Source of the DNA: Alcanivoracaceae bacterium
GTDB lineage: Bacteria > Pseudomonadota > Gammaproteobacteria > Pseudomonadales > Alcanivoracaceae
Assembly: GCA_029210325.1 (NCBI GenBank)
Contig: JARGPU010000001.1
Location: forward strand, 1,374,126-1,438,125
Length of the DNA stretch: 64,000 nt
Reading direction: 5' to 3'
How positions within the stretch are numbered: the first letter of the stretch is position 1; each line of letters starts with the position of its first letter. The position numbers and the translations under genes were made by a program. Under the pieces are notes generated by a model. The model worked only from the letters and a program-made list of their open reading frames with translations. It ran no database searches and was not told the DNA's origin. This document shows positions 39,133-46,791 of this stretch, in pieces.

Positions 39133-39369
39133 GCACTACACCTCGCAGATCTCCCTCCTTTTTTAATACAGCCAGATCATCAACTGCCCCATTAGGCAGG
39201 GTAGCCCTGTGCCCGTGGGAGCAGGGGGCGCATACGTCTGCTTTGGGCTTCAATACGTTGAATGACGTAGGCCCCGGGGGTATTTCGCCAATACACCGGC
39301 AGCGGATGATTTCAGATAGTAACGCCATGACTTAACCGTTTATGCAACAAACACCAAGGAGCGCCCGTC

Positions 39370-40602
39370 ATGGCTGAAACAATCATCAAGATCGACCTGA
39401 ACAAGTCCGCTTATGAGAATGAAAAGATCCATAACCGCTGGCACCCGGACATTCCCATGGTGGCCACGGTCAAGCCCGGTGATGACTTCATCATTGAGTG
39501 CTATGACTGGACCGGCGGGCAAATCAAGAACGATGACTGCGCCGACGATGTTCGTGATGTGGATCTCAGCCAGGTGCATTTCCTGTCTGGCCCGGTTGGC
39601 GTAGAGGGCGCAGAGCCAGGTGATCTTCTGGAAGTCGATATTCTGGATATCGGCACATTCGAAGAGAGCCAGTGGGGCTTTAACGGCTTTTTCTCGAAGA
39701 AAAACGGTGGTGGTTTCCTGACAGAGCATTTCCCGGAAGCGCAAAAGAGCATCTGGGACTTCAATGGCATGTTTACCAAGTCACGTCACATCCCGAATGT
39801 GGAATTCGCTGGCCTGATTCACCCGGGCTTGATTGGTTGCCTGCCTTCCAAGGAATTGCTGGATATCTGGAACAAGCGTGAGGCCGGGCTGGTGCAGACC
39901 GATCCAGATCGGGTGCCGGAGCTGGCAACACTGCCGAATGGCGATACCGCCCACATGGGCAAAATGACCGGCGAAGCGGCGAAAGCGGCTGGCGCAGAAG
40001 CTGCGCGCACCGTTCCACCCCGCGAGCATGGCGGTAACTGCGATATCAAGGATTTGTCGCGTGGTTCCAAGGTGTACTTTCCGGTTTATGTGAAGGGCGC
40101 CGGTTTGTCTGTAGGTGATCTGCATTTCAGTCAGGGTGACGGTGAAATCACTTTCTGTGGTGCTATCGAAATGGCCGGCTGGATTCACCTGCGGGTGAAC
40201 CTGATCAAGGGCGGCGTGGAGAAGTACGGCATCAAGAACCCGGTATTCAAGCCCAGCCCGATCAAGCCGCGCTACGATGACTACGTCATCTTCGAGGGTA
40301 TTTCAGTTGACGAGCACGGTGGTCAGCACTACCTCGACGTCCATGTGGCCTATCGCCAGGCCTGCCTGAATGCCATCGAATATATGACCAAGTTTGGTTA
40401 CACCAAGGCACAAGCCTACGCCATTCTGGGTTGTGCGCCGGTGGAGGGTCATATTAGCGGTGTCGTCGATATTCCCAATGCCTGTGCCACCTTGTGGCTG
40501 CCGACCGGGATCTTCGACTTTGACATCAACCCATCGGCAGATGGACCGCAGAAGAAGGTCACTGGTGGTATGGACGTACCGCTGTCGAAGGACAAGGAGT
40601 AA
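39370..40602 (+). CDS. fmdA: Formamidase
   Basis: 410-residue acetamidase/formamidase-family enzyme that hydrolyses formamide to formate and ammonia in the cytoplasm. Family motifs: KSAYENEKIHNRWHPDIPMVATVKPGDD-type N-terminus, GVEGAEPGDLLEVDILDI, PPREHGGNCDIKDLSRGSKVYFPVYVKGAGLSVGDLHFSQGDGEI spread over residues 217-260, and GHISGVVDIPNAC. Its length is near that of Methylophilus methylotrophus FmdA (about 407). Its position after the transporter and before fmdB reproduces the content, though not the order, of the fmd cluster of that organism. AAGGAG precedes the start. Confidence 0.96.
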   Translation: MAETIIKIDLNKSAYENEKIHNRWHPDIPMVATVKPGDDFIIECYDWTGGQIKNDDCADDVRDVDLSQVHFLSGPVGVEGAEPGDLLEVDILDIGTFEESQWGFNGFFSKKNGGGFLTEHFPEAQKSIWDFNGMFTKSRHIPNVEFAGLIHPGLIGCLPSKELLDIWNKREAGLVQTDPDRVPELATLPNGDTAHMGKMTGEAAKAAGAEAARTVPPREHGGNCDIKDLSRGSKVYFPVYVKGAGLSVGDLHFSQGDGEITFCGAIEMAGWIHLRVNLIKGGVEKYGIKNPVFKPSPIKPRYDDYVIFEGISVDEHGGQHYLDVHVAYRQACLNAIEYMTKFGYTKAQAYAILGCAPVEGHISGVVDIPNACATLWLPTGIFDFDINPSADGPQKKVTGGMDVPLSKDKE

Positions 40603-40607
40603 TCGCC

Positions 40608-40961
40608 ATGCCCGTGTATGACTACAAGTGCAATGAACATGGTTTGTTCAACACATTGGCAACCATCGACGACGCTGATAAGCCGGTGGCTTGTCCCACC
40701 TGCGAGGCACTATCGCCCAGGGTCATCGTGTTGCCAAAAAAAGTAGTAAACATGGACCCGGCAACGAAAGCGGCTCATGAGCGGAATGAACGCTCCCGCC
40801 ATGAGCCGGTATTCTCCACCGCCGATCGTCGCGCGTATGACAAGGAGCATAGCCGCCAGTGTGGTTGTGGCTCGCCGAAACCCGGCAAGTCCATGCTTCT
40901 CTATACCGCAGATGGGAAGAAGATGTTCCCCTCCATGCGTCCATGGATGATTAGTCACTAG
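40608..40961 (+). CDS. fmdB: FmdB-type zinc-ribbon regulatory protein
   Basis: 117-residue protein with an N-terminal FmdB zinc ribbon: MPVYDYKCNEHG with Cys8 and His11, then ACPTCEA, and a basic C-terminus ending in MRPWMISH. In Methylophilus FmdB is reported as a likely regulator of the amide genes; the biochemical role of the family is not settled. Five bases after fmdA, so translated from the same message, and followed by a strong terminator. Confidence 0.9.
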   Translation: MPVYDYKCNEHGLFNTLATIDDADKPVACPTCEALSPRVIVLPKKVVNMDPATKAAHERNERSRHEPVFSTADRRAYDKEHSRQCGCGSPKPGKSMLLYTADGKKMFPSMRPWMISH

Positions 40962-40989
40962 TCTGGAAGTAACACATATCTCAGTAATC

Positions 40990-41017
40990 GCCCCCGGTTT
41001 ATCCGGGGGCTTTTTTT
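40990..41017 (+). terminator. Rho-independent terminator after fmdB
   Basis: 8-bp stem GCCCCCGG/CCGGGGGC with a 5-base loop and seven T residues. It closes the amide operon and marks the boundary to AT-richer DNA. Confidence 0.92.
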
Positions 41018-41107
41018 ACTCAGCAAAAAAAATCATGCCGCGGCTGATACAGATATTCGTAGCCTGTTTGTTTCTTCTTTGTCCGGACATCATGTTTTTC
41101 TGCCAAC

Positions 41108-41326
41108 TCACTTGATCTTTTTCGGATCAAAAGGGAGTGGCCTGTCGGGCCTCAAAGAAGCATCTTCCTCCTTAGGTAGGGCGCGCAGGTTTTCCCGCCG
41201 GGTGGAGCCCTGTTCATTGAGTAGCAGGAGAGCATCTGCGACGACGCATGCAGCAGATTGGTATCTGCCTGTCTCGATCATGCTGATTATGAATGCTTCA
41301 GATTCCTCATTTAGCAAGATATCCAT
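41108..41326 (-). CDS. ParD-like ribbon-helix-helix antitoxin, orphan
   Basis: 72 residues. The first 45 (LNEESEAFIISMIETGRYQS then VVADALLLLNEQ) match the ParD/CopG antitoxin pattern of strand, helix A ending in SGRY-type turn, and helix B with the VVRDALRLL motif. The basic, Pro-rich C-terminus is where ParD antitoxins contact ParE. No ParE-like gene lies downstream on this strand; the space to the fmdB terminator is only about 90 bases. It is probably the remnant or solitary half of a toxin-antitoxin pair. Confidence 0.65.
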   Translation of the reverse strand: MDILLNEESEAFIISMIETGRYQSAACVVADALLLLNEQGSTRRENLRALPKEEDASLRPDRPLPFDPKKIK

Positions 41327-41608
41327 ATGGCGGCCTCCAATTTCTTTATGCTGTTGATCTTAAAGAATTTCTCATTCGGCGGTAAGTTATGCCTTGGTTT
41401 GCCGGGGATGACCCAACATTCTGAATATAAAGGGGTTTTTCTCGCTCGCATCGTTGCAAGGAGTCTACTGTTTGGTATTTTAGTTGATCGCTTACATCAA
41501 TTTTCCTATAACGTCCTACGTGAAACTATTGAATCGGCGAAGCATTGCGGTGGGCGGCCCCGCACGTTTGCTGGCCGGAAACATTCATTCAGAAGAAAAA
41601 GGCATTAA

Positions 41609-42814
41609 ATGCTAAGTAAATCAGATGTTTCGGTAGCGGCGCTGCTTTCGAAATTCGCAAAATACTCTATCGATGTAGGTCTTTTAGTTCCGACAGAGAC
41701 CGCGCTATACAAGTCCATTATTGATGCACATGGAGATTTTCGTGCTTTCCTCGAGTGTAATGATATCCATCAATACGCGGATCAAGAGCAGGGGCAGGCC
41801 GCAAAGAGAAATGTCGATGCTTACTTTGTTTATGCCGATCATGTAAAGAAAACGACGGCATCACTCTATCGCCCAGAAACGAAGCTAGGGGATCCTAGGG
41901 TTTGGTTTTACGGGCTGAAGGGTTACGCCTCAGCCTGTAATTTGATTGCATGCGTTTGGCACAAAAAGTCTTTGTATGTTGTTAATGCTAGCCAGACAGT
42001 ATTTCTTGACTACTTTCTCTCTAGTAATGGACCTATTTCTGATCTTATTCGTCGTGACCCGATACTCGTTAATGATGTGGCTGTTGAGCTTCTTGGCAAG
42101 CTAAAAGAGATTTCGAGAAAGGGCTTCATTCGAAGTATCAAGCAGGGAGACACCGGTATTGGAATGACGCTGGAAGCTGAGCTAGGGCTCGCGCCCAATT
42201 CTTCTAAAAATCCAGATTACAAGGGAATTGAGCTTAAGGCATCCAGACGTCGCCCAGGAAAAGTAAATAGGATGACGTTATTCTCTAAGGTTCCAGATTG
42301 GAAGAATAGCCCCATTGGAGGTGCGGTATCTCTAGTGCTCAAGCGGGGTGAGCTGGATAAAAATGGAAGGCTAAATTTGTATCATACAGTCAGTGCGCTT
42401 TCTAAGAATTCCTTTGGATTGCGCTTGGATGTAGATGAGGGCCGGCAAATTCTTCGTCAGGTTTATGTGGCTGAAGATGGGGCGGTTGAACATGATGCCA
42501 GCTGGTCTCTTACTGAACTAAAAAAATCGCTTGCTGAAAAACACCCGGATACCTTTTGGGTTAAAGCTTTTTGTAAAATTGAAGATGGATGGGAATGGTT
42601 TCATTATTGTGAGGTTGTATACACAAGAAGGCCTAGGTCGGAGCACCTTGGTGCATTAATTGAGGCGGGTGTCGTCACGTTAGACTACACAATGCACCTG
42701 AAAGAATCTGGAGCTAGTGTCAGAGATCATGGCTACCTTTTTAAGGTGTTTCCTAAAAACCTCGATGCGATCTTTCCTGAACCTATTGTTTATAGGCTCA
42801 GCGATGAAGCTTAG
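41609..42814 (+). CDS. MvaI/BcnI-family type II restriction endonuclease
   Basis: 401 residues. The diagnostic stretch TGIGMTLEAELGLAPNSSKN (182-201) is followed by the PD-(D/E)xK core D203, E208 and K210 (DYKGIELKASR), as in MvaI and BcnI, which cut CCWGG and CCSGG as monomers. The target here is unknown but a CCNGG-like site is a reasonable guess. The N-terminal 170 residues are less conserved and may be an additional recognition domain. Base composition is clearly AT-richer than the flanks. It converges on the methyltransferase gene, the stops overlapping by 4 bases. Confidence 0.88.
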   Translation: MLSKSDVSVAALLSKFAKYSIDVGLLVPTETALYKSIIDAHGDFRAFLECNDIHQYADQEQGQAAKRNVDAYFVYADHVKKTTASLYRPETKLGDPRVWFYGLKGYASACNLIACVWHKKSLYVVNASQTVFLDYFLSSNGPISDLIRRDPILVNDVAVELLGKLKEISRKGFIRSIKQGDTGIGMTLEAELGLAPNSSKNPDYKGIELKASRRRPGKVNRMTLFSKVPDWKNSPIGGAVSLVLKRGELDKNGRLNLYHTVSALSKNSFGLRLDVDEGRQILRQVYVAEDGAVEHDASWSLTELKKSLAEKHPDTFWVKAFCKIEDGWEWFHYCEVVYTRRPRSEHLGALIEAGVVTLDYTMHLKESGASVRDHGYLFKVFPKNLDAIFPEPIVYRLSDEA

Positions 42815-44061
42815 GAGATCATTTTAATAAAGTGTTTTCCCAGTTCGAAGGCAAGTTTTACGGGAACTGCGTTCCCGATTTGTGTGTATTTAGGTACTTC
42901 TCTGTCGAAAATTCCCGCTTGAGGATTTCCAGCCCTTCGTATTCCACCAGTGGTCCGTTTTCCAGCGAATTCATACCAGTCTGGGAACATCTGGATTCTA
43001 GCCCATTCTCTAACGGTCGGGCTTCTTGGCTGACAATAATGAACATAGTCATCCGGCAATGAGGTTGCAGTGATAGTTGGGCCTTTCTCGTCCCAGCTTT
43101 CAGGCAGAACTCGCTGTGCGAACTTCTTTGTCTTCATTGACTCTGGAATGACACCGTCATTTGCAAGCATGTGAGAGAACTTATCTATAATCTTCTGCGA
43201 GTGTTTGCTATAGACATGCTCAGTTAGCGGAGCGTTTTTCCCTCGGACCTTTCCCGTGTCAGGGTCCATTCTGAGTTTCTTCTGCCAATGATTCTTTGCT
43301 GGTGAGGGGTACTTAGTGGTCTCGCCTCCTGATATGTAGTCAGGATCAACCAAATCTGAAAGTAGCTCCGGTATCGAGGGATAACCTCCAGTGGCCTCTG
43401 GTAAGAACCCATTGGCAACTCTGCCAACTACTTCCTTGATGCCGAGATCGTTCCGAATGCCCACGGCTAATACCCGTGGTCGGTTCTGTGGGACTCCGTA
43501 GTCTTTCGCATAGACAAGCTGCCAGTTCACGGTGTACCCAGGGATATTCCTTAGGGTTGCAAGTACATCTCTCCAAATCTCTCCTGACTCTCCCTTGCTA
43601 TCTGTCCATTTTGCATTGAGCAAGCCCCGTACGTTCTCGAACAAAAAAATCTTTGGGCGAATAACATTAATAACATGAGCATAATGTTGGTACAGGTGAT
43701 TGGAGGGTAGCTGGGCTTTATCCACCGCGTATGAGCGCCGATGGCCAATCCCAGAATACCCCTGACATGGAGGCCCTCCAGCTACAAGATCAATGTCGGT
43801 GATTTGGAAATCTGCTTTGAAATCAGACTTGAGCCCTTCAAGGATTCCGGGTTTGACCGTCAAATCCTTAATGTCGTTTCTATTGTACTTTTCTCTGAGC
43901 CATGGGTAGTGATCGTCACGGTTAAGCAGGTAAGTGCCCATTGCATCCGGGCTTAGCTCATTCACGAACAATGGTGTAAAACCCGCCTGTTCAAGACCCA
44001 AAGAAAGCCCGCCGCAGCCAGCAAATAGATCAACGAAAGTGAACTTTTTTTGTTTTGCCAT
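42811..44061 (-). CDS. DNA (cytosine-5) methyltransferase
   Basis: 416-residue C5-cytosine methyltransferase with motifs in canonical order: I DLFAGCGGLSLGLEQAGF, IV GGPPCQGYS with catalytic Cys99, VI FLFENVRGLL with Glu142, VIII QNRPRVLAVGIR, a variable target-recognition region (about 200-330), and IX-X (PTVREWARIQMFPDWYEF, YTQIGNAVPVKLAFELG). It should protect the host from the adjacent nuclease. The promoter at 44098-44126 overlaps a LexA-like box. AT-rich, consistent with acquisition as a unit with the nuclease. Confidence 0.95.
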   Translation of the reverse strand: MAKQKKFTFVDLFAGCGGLSLGLEQAGFTPLFVNELSPDAMGTYLLNRDDHYPWLREKYNRNDIKDLTVKPGILEGLKSDFKADFQITDIDLVAGGPPCQGYSGIGHRRSYAVDKAQLPSNHLYQHYAHVINVIRPKIFLFENVRGLLNAKWTDSKGESGEIWRDVLATLRNIPGYTVNWQLVYAKDYGVPQNRPRVLAVGIRNDLGIKEVVGRVANGFLPEATGGYPSIPELLSDLVDPDYISGGETTKYPSPAKNHWQKKLRMDPDTGKVRGKNAPLTEHVYSKHSQKIIDKFSHMLANDGVIPESMKTKKFAQRVLPESWDEKGPTITATSLPDDYVHYCQPRSPTVREWARIQMFPDWYEFAGKRTTGGIRRAGNPQAGIFDREVPKYTQIGNAVPVKLAFELGKHFIKMIS

Positions 44062-44097
44062 TGCTCAGACTTAGCCTCGATCTCAGGGATGACGGGT

Positions 44098-44126
44098 ACT
44101 GTACATACAGACAGATATGCCTGCAA
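44098..44126 (-). promoter_or_regulatory. Methyltransferase promoter overlapped by a LexA box
   Basis: On the minus strand TTGCAG and TACAGT are 17 bases apart and about 37 bases upstream of the methyltransferase start. The LexA-like box CTGTCTGTATGTACAG (44099-44114) matches the consensus CTGTATATATATACAG at 13 of 16 positions and covers the spacer and -10, an ideal repressor position. Confidence 0.6.
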
Positions 44127-44276
44127 TGCTAACCATGTAAGACATCTGCTCTAAACTGCGGGAGATTCTAGCCCGGTCGCGCCTCTGAGTCCAGGCAGTT
44201 CTCGCTCCTCATGTTTTTCTAGCGTCGCTCGCTGTAGTCTTCTAGCTATGCTTTACCAATAACAGAGGGATTGGCT

Positions 44277-44798
44277 ATGGGTCGTGTCGGGATAGCACTA
44301 CTTGCTCTTTTGCTTACCGCCTGCACAGGTGCGCCGGAGGGCATCAGCCCGGTGACCGGCTTTGAGCTGCCCCGATATCTGGGCACTTGGCATGAGATCG
44401 CTCGACTGGATCACTCGTTTGAGCGGGATATGTCTGAGGTGACGGCCCTCTATGAGCTCAACGAGGATGGTTCGGTAAAAGTCACCAACCGCGGTTACCT
44501 GGACACCAAGGAAGAGTGGAAGGAGGCCGTTGGCACGGCAAAATTTGTTGGTGCAGAGGATGTGGGCCACCTCAAGGTGTCTTTCTTCGGCCCGTTTTAT
44601 GGCGGTTATGTGATCTACGAGCTGGACCATGAGGGCTATGAATATGCCTTCGTAACCAGCTACAACCGCAACTATCTGTGGATGCTGTCGCGTAATCCCA
44701 TGGTGCCCGCTGAGCTCAAGGATCGCTTTGTGCGGCAGGCAAAAGAGCTTGGCTTTGATACCGAGGAGCTGATCTGGGTGAAGCAGACCGTTCACTAA
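44277..44798 (+). CDS. blc: Outer-membrane lipoprotein, bacterial lipocalin (Blc)
   Basis: 173 residues from the ATG at 44277 with AGAGGGA upstream. Lipoprotein signal with lipobox LLTAC (Cys16). The lipocalin signature YLGTWHEIARLDHSFE at the first strand is followed by VTALYELNEDGSVKVTNRGY and, near the end, YNRNYLWMLSRNP. Blc proteins bind fatty acids or lysophospholipids at the outer membrane and are often induced under envelope stress. Codon use returns to the GC-rich norm, marking the end of the restriction island. Confidence 0.93.
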   Translation: MGRVGIALLALLLTACTGAPEGISPVTGFELPRYLGTWHEIARLDHSFERDMSEVTALYELNEDGSVKVTNRGYLDTKEEWKEAVGTAKFVGAEDVGHLKVSFFGPFYGGYVIYELDHEGYEYAFVTSYNRNYLWMLSRNPMVPAELKDRFVRQAKELGFDTEELIWVKQTVH

Positions 44799-44829
44799 CG
44801 GTGTGATTCACTAAGCCAGCCACCGGCTT

Positions 44830-44838
44830 TGCTATACT
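44830..44838 (+). promoter_or_regulatory. Extended -10 promoter before the M61 peptidase gene
   Basis: TGCTATACT is an extended -10 element placed 26 bases before the GTG start. No good -35 was seen, as is common with extended -10 promoters. Confidence 0.4.
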
Positions 44839-44864
44839 GCGGCTTCGTTTTTACGGAGAAGCCC

Positions 44865-46655
44865 GTGATTCATTACCGCATCCAGCCGTCCCGCCCGGAA
44901 GCTCATCAGTTCACCGTTATTCTGACCATTCAGGCGCCTACCCCGGAGGGGCAGGTGCTGCGCATGCCCGCGTGGATTCCTGGCAGCTACATGATCCGCG
45001 ACTTTGCCCGTCATGTGCTGTCGCTGCGTGCCGAGAGCGCTGGCCAGCCGGTGGCGGTGGCCAAGCTCGACAAGGACAGTTGGCAAGTGGCTCCCTGTGA
45101 GGGCCCGCTGCAGGTCAGCATCGATGTGTATGGCTGGGATCTGTCGGTGCGCGGCGCCCATCTGGATACCCGCCACGGCTACTTCAACGGCACCTGCGTA
45201 TTCCTGCAGCCGATTGGCCATGAAGACCAACCCTGTGAAGTGGACATGCTGGCGCCAGAAGGTACTGCTTACGCCACTTGGCGTGTGGCTACCGGCATGC
45301 CCCGGCTGACCGGCGGTGAATGGGATTTCGGCCGCTTCCGCGCCGAGAACTATGACGACCTGATCGATTATCCAGTGGAGATGGGCCACTTCGAAGATGC
45401 CCGGTTCGAAGCCGGAGGCATTGTTCACAAGGTAGTGATCAGTGGCCACAGTGGCACGGATCTGGATCGTCTGGTGCGTGATTTGAAGCCCATCTGTGAG
45501 CAGCATATTGCCCTGTTTGGGGAACAGCCGCCGATGCAGGATTATCTGTTTATGACGCTGGTCACGGCGGATGGCTATGGTGGCCTTGAGCACCGTAACT
45601 CCACCAGCCTGATGTGCGCCCGTGCCGATCTACCAAGGCGCAGTGACGCGCCGGATAAGCAGCGCGACAGTTATCGCAACTATCTTGGCCTGTGCAGTCA
45701 TGAATATTTTCATAGCTGGATGGTCAAGCGTATCAAGCCAGAGGTATTCACCCCGTACGACCTCAGTCAGGAAAACTACACCGAGCTGTTGTGGGCCTTC
45801 GAAGGTATCACCAGCTACTACGATGACTTGGGCATGGTGCGTTGCGGCAAAATCAGCGCCGAAAGCTATCTTGAGTTGCTCGGTACCGCGATTAGCCGGG
45901 TAGCCCGTGGTCGCGGTACCCACAAGCAAACCGTTACCGAATCCAGCTTTGATGCCTGGACCCGTTTTTACAAACAGGATGAAAACGCCAGTAACGCGAT
46001 TGTCAGTTATTACGCGAAGGGTTCACTGGTGGCACTGGCGCTTGACTTTACCCTGCGTCGCGTAACCAGTGGTGCCAAGTCTCTGGATGATCTGATGCGG
46101 CTGCTTTGGCAGCGCTACGGCAAGATTGGTGTGGGTGTGCCGGAGCAGGGCATGCAGGCGCTGGCGGAAGAGGTGGCTGGCCAATCGTTGCAGGATTTCT
46201 TCGATCTGGCACTGTACAGCACGGATCCCTTGCCGCTGGCGGAAATGCTGGCAGAAGCCGGAGTTGAACTGCACTGGCGTGCGCCCACCAGTCATGCGGA
46301 TATGGGTGGCAAGCCGGGCAATGGTGCGTCGCCGGTAAATCTTGGTGTGCGGATTGCTGATGATGCCTCGGGTGCGCGCATTCAGGTGGCGTTTGAGCAG
46401 GGCGCGGCCATGGCGGCGGGGTTGTCGGCGGGGGATGTGATCATTGCGTTGAATGGTGTGCGGACGGATGCGCGGAAGCTGGATGATCAGTTGCAGCAGT
46501 TTTCGCCGGGTGATGATGTTGAGGTCCATGCGTTTCGGCGTGATGAGTTGCTGCGGGTGAAAGTGCGGCTGGATGTGGGAGAGGCCTCTTTGGCTTATCT
46601 GACTGTTGCTTCTGGTGGGTTGACTGACGTTGGGCGGAGTTGGTTGGGGAAGTGA
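44865..46655 (+). CDS. M61-family metallopeptidase with C-terminal PDZ domain
   Basis: 596 residues from the GTG at 44865 (GGAG nearby); upstream codons are discarded because the N-terminal sheet domain VIHYRIQPSRPEAHQFTV begins here. Glycyl aminopeptidase family: the N-terminal beta domain has MPAWIPGSYMIRDFARHV, the zinc site is HEYFH (279-283), and the GLEHRNST exopeptidase motif is present. The C-terminal PDZ domain (about 500-590) has DVIIALNGVRT. No signal peptide, so probably cytoplasmic. Monocistronic between blc and hrpA. Confidence 0.92.
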   Translation: MIHYRIQPSRPEAHQFTVILTIQAPTPEGQVLRMPAWIPGSYMIRDFARHVLSLRAESAGQPVAVAKLDKDSWQVAPCEGPLQVSIDVYGWDLSVRGAHLDTRHGYFNGTCVFLQPIGHEDQPCEVDMLAPEGTAYATWRVATGMPRLTGGEWDFGRFRAENYDDLIDYPVEMGHFEDARFEAGGIVHKVVISGHSGTDLDRLVRDLKPICEQHIALFGEQPPMQDYLFMTLVTADGYGGLEHRNSTSLMCARADLPRRSDAPDKQRDSYRNYLGLCSHEYFHSWMVKRIKPEVFTPYDLSQENYTELLWAFEGITSYYDDLGMVRCGKISAESYLELLGTAISRVARGRGTHKQTVTESSFDAWTRFYKQDENASNAIVSYYAKGSLVALALDFTLRRVTSGAKSLDDLMRLLWQRYGKIGVGVPEQGMQALAEEVAGQSLQDFFDLALYSTDPLPLAEMLAEAGVELHWRAPTSHADMGGKPGNGASPVNLGVRIADDASGARIQVAFEQGAAMAAGLSAGDVIIALNGVRTDARKLDDQLQQFSPGDDVEVHAFRRDELLRVKVRLDVGEASLAYLTVASGGLTDVGRSWLGK

Positions 46656-46791
46656 TTGTTTGGTTGTCCGCGGGATGGGTGCCTGTTGCGGGATCGTGCG
46701 GCGAGGTGGCGTGTCCCGGCACCCCCTGACAGACACACTGACCGACGAAGCCACTGCCACACCCGCTTACCGTAATCGGACTGAATAAATT

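Noticed and set aside
41327-41608. A 93-codon frame directly before the MvaI-like gene, considered as a controller protein
   Set aside because: No helix-turn-helix, no good ribosome site, and irregular composition; the region is better read as leader DNA.
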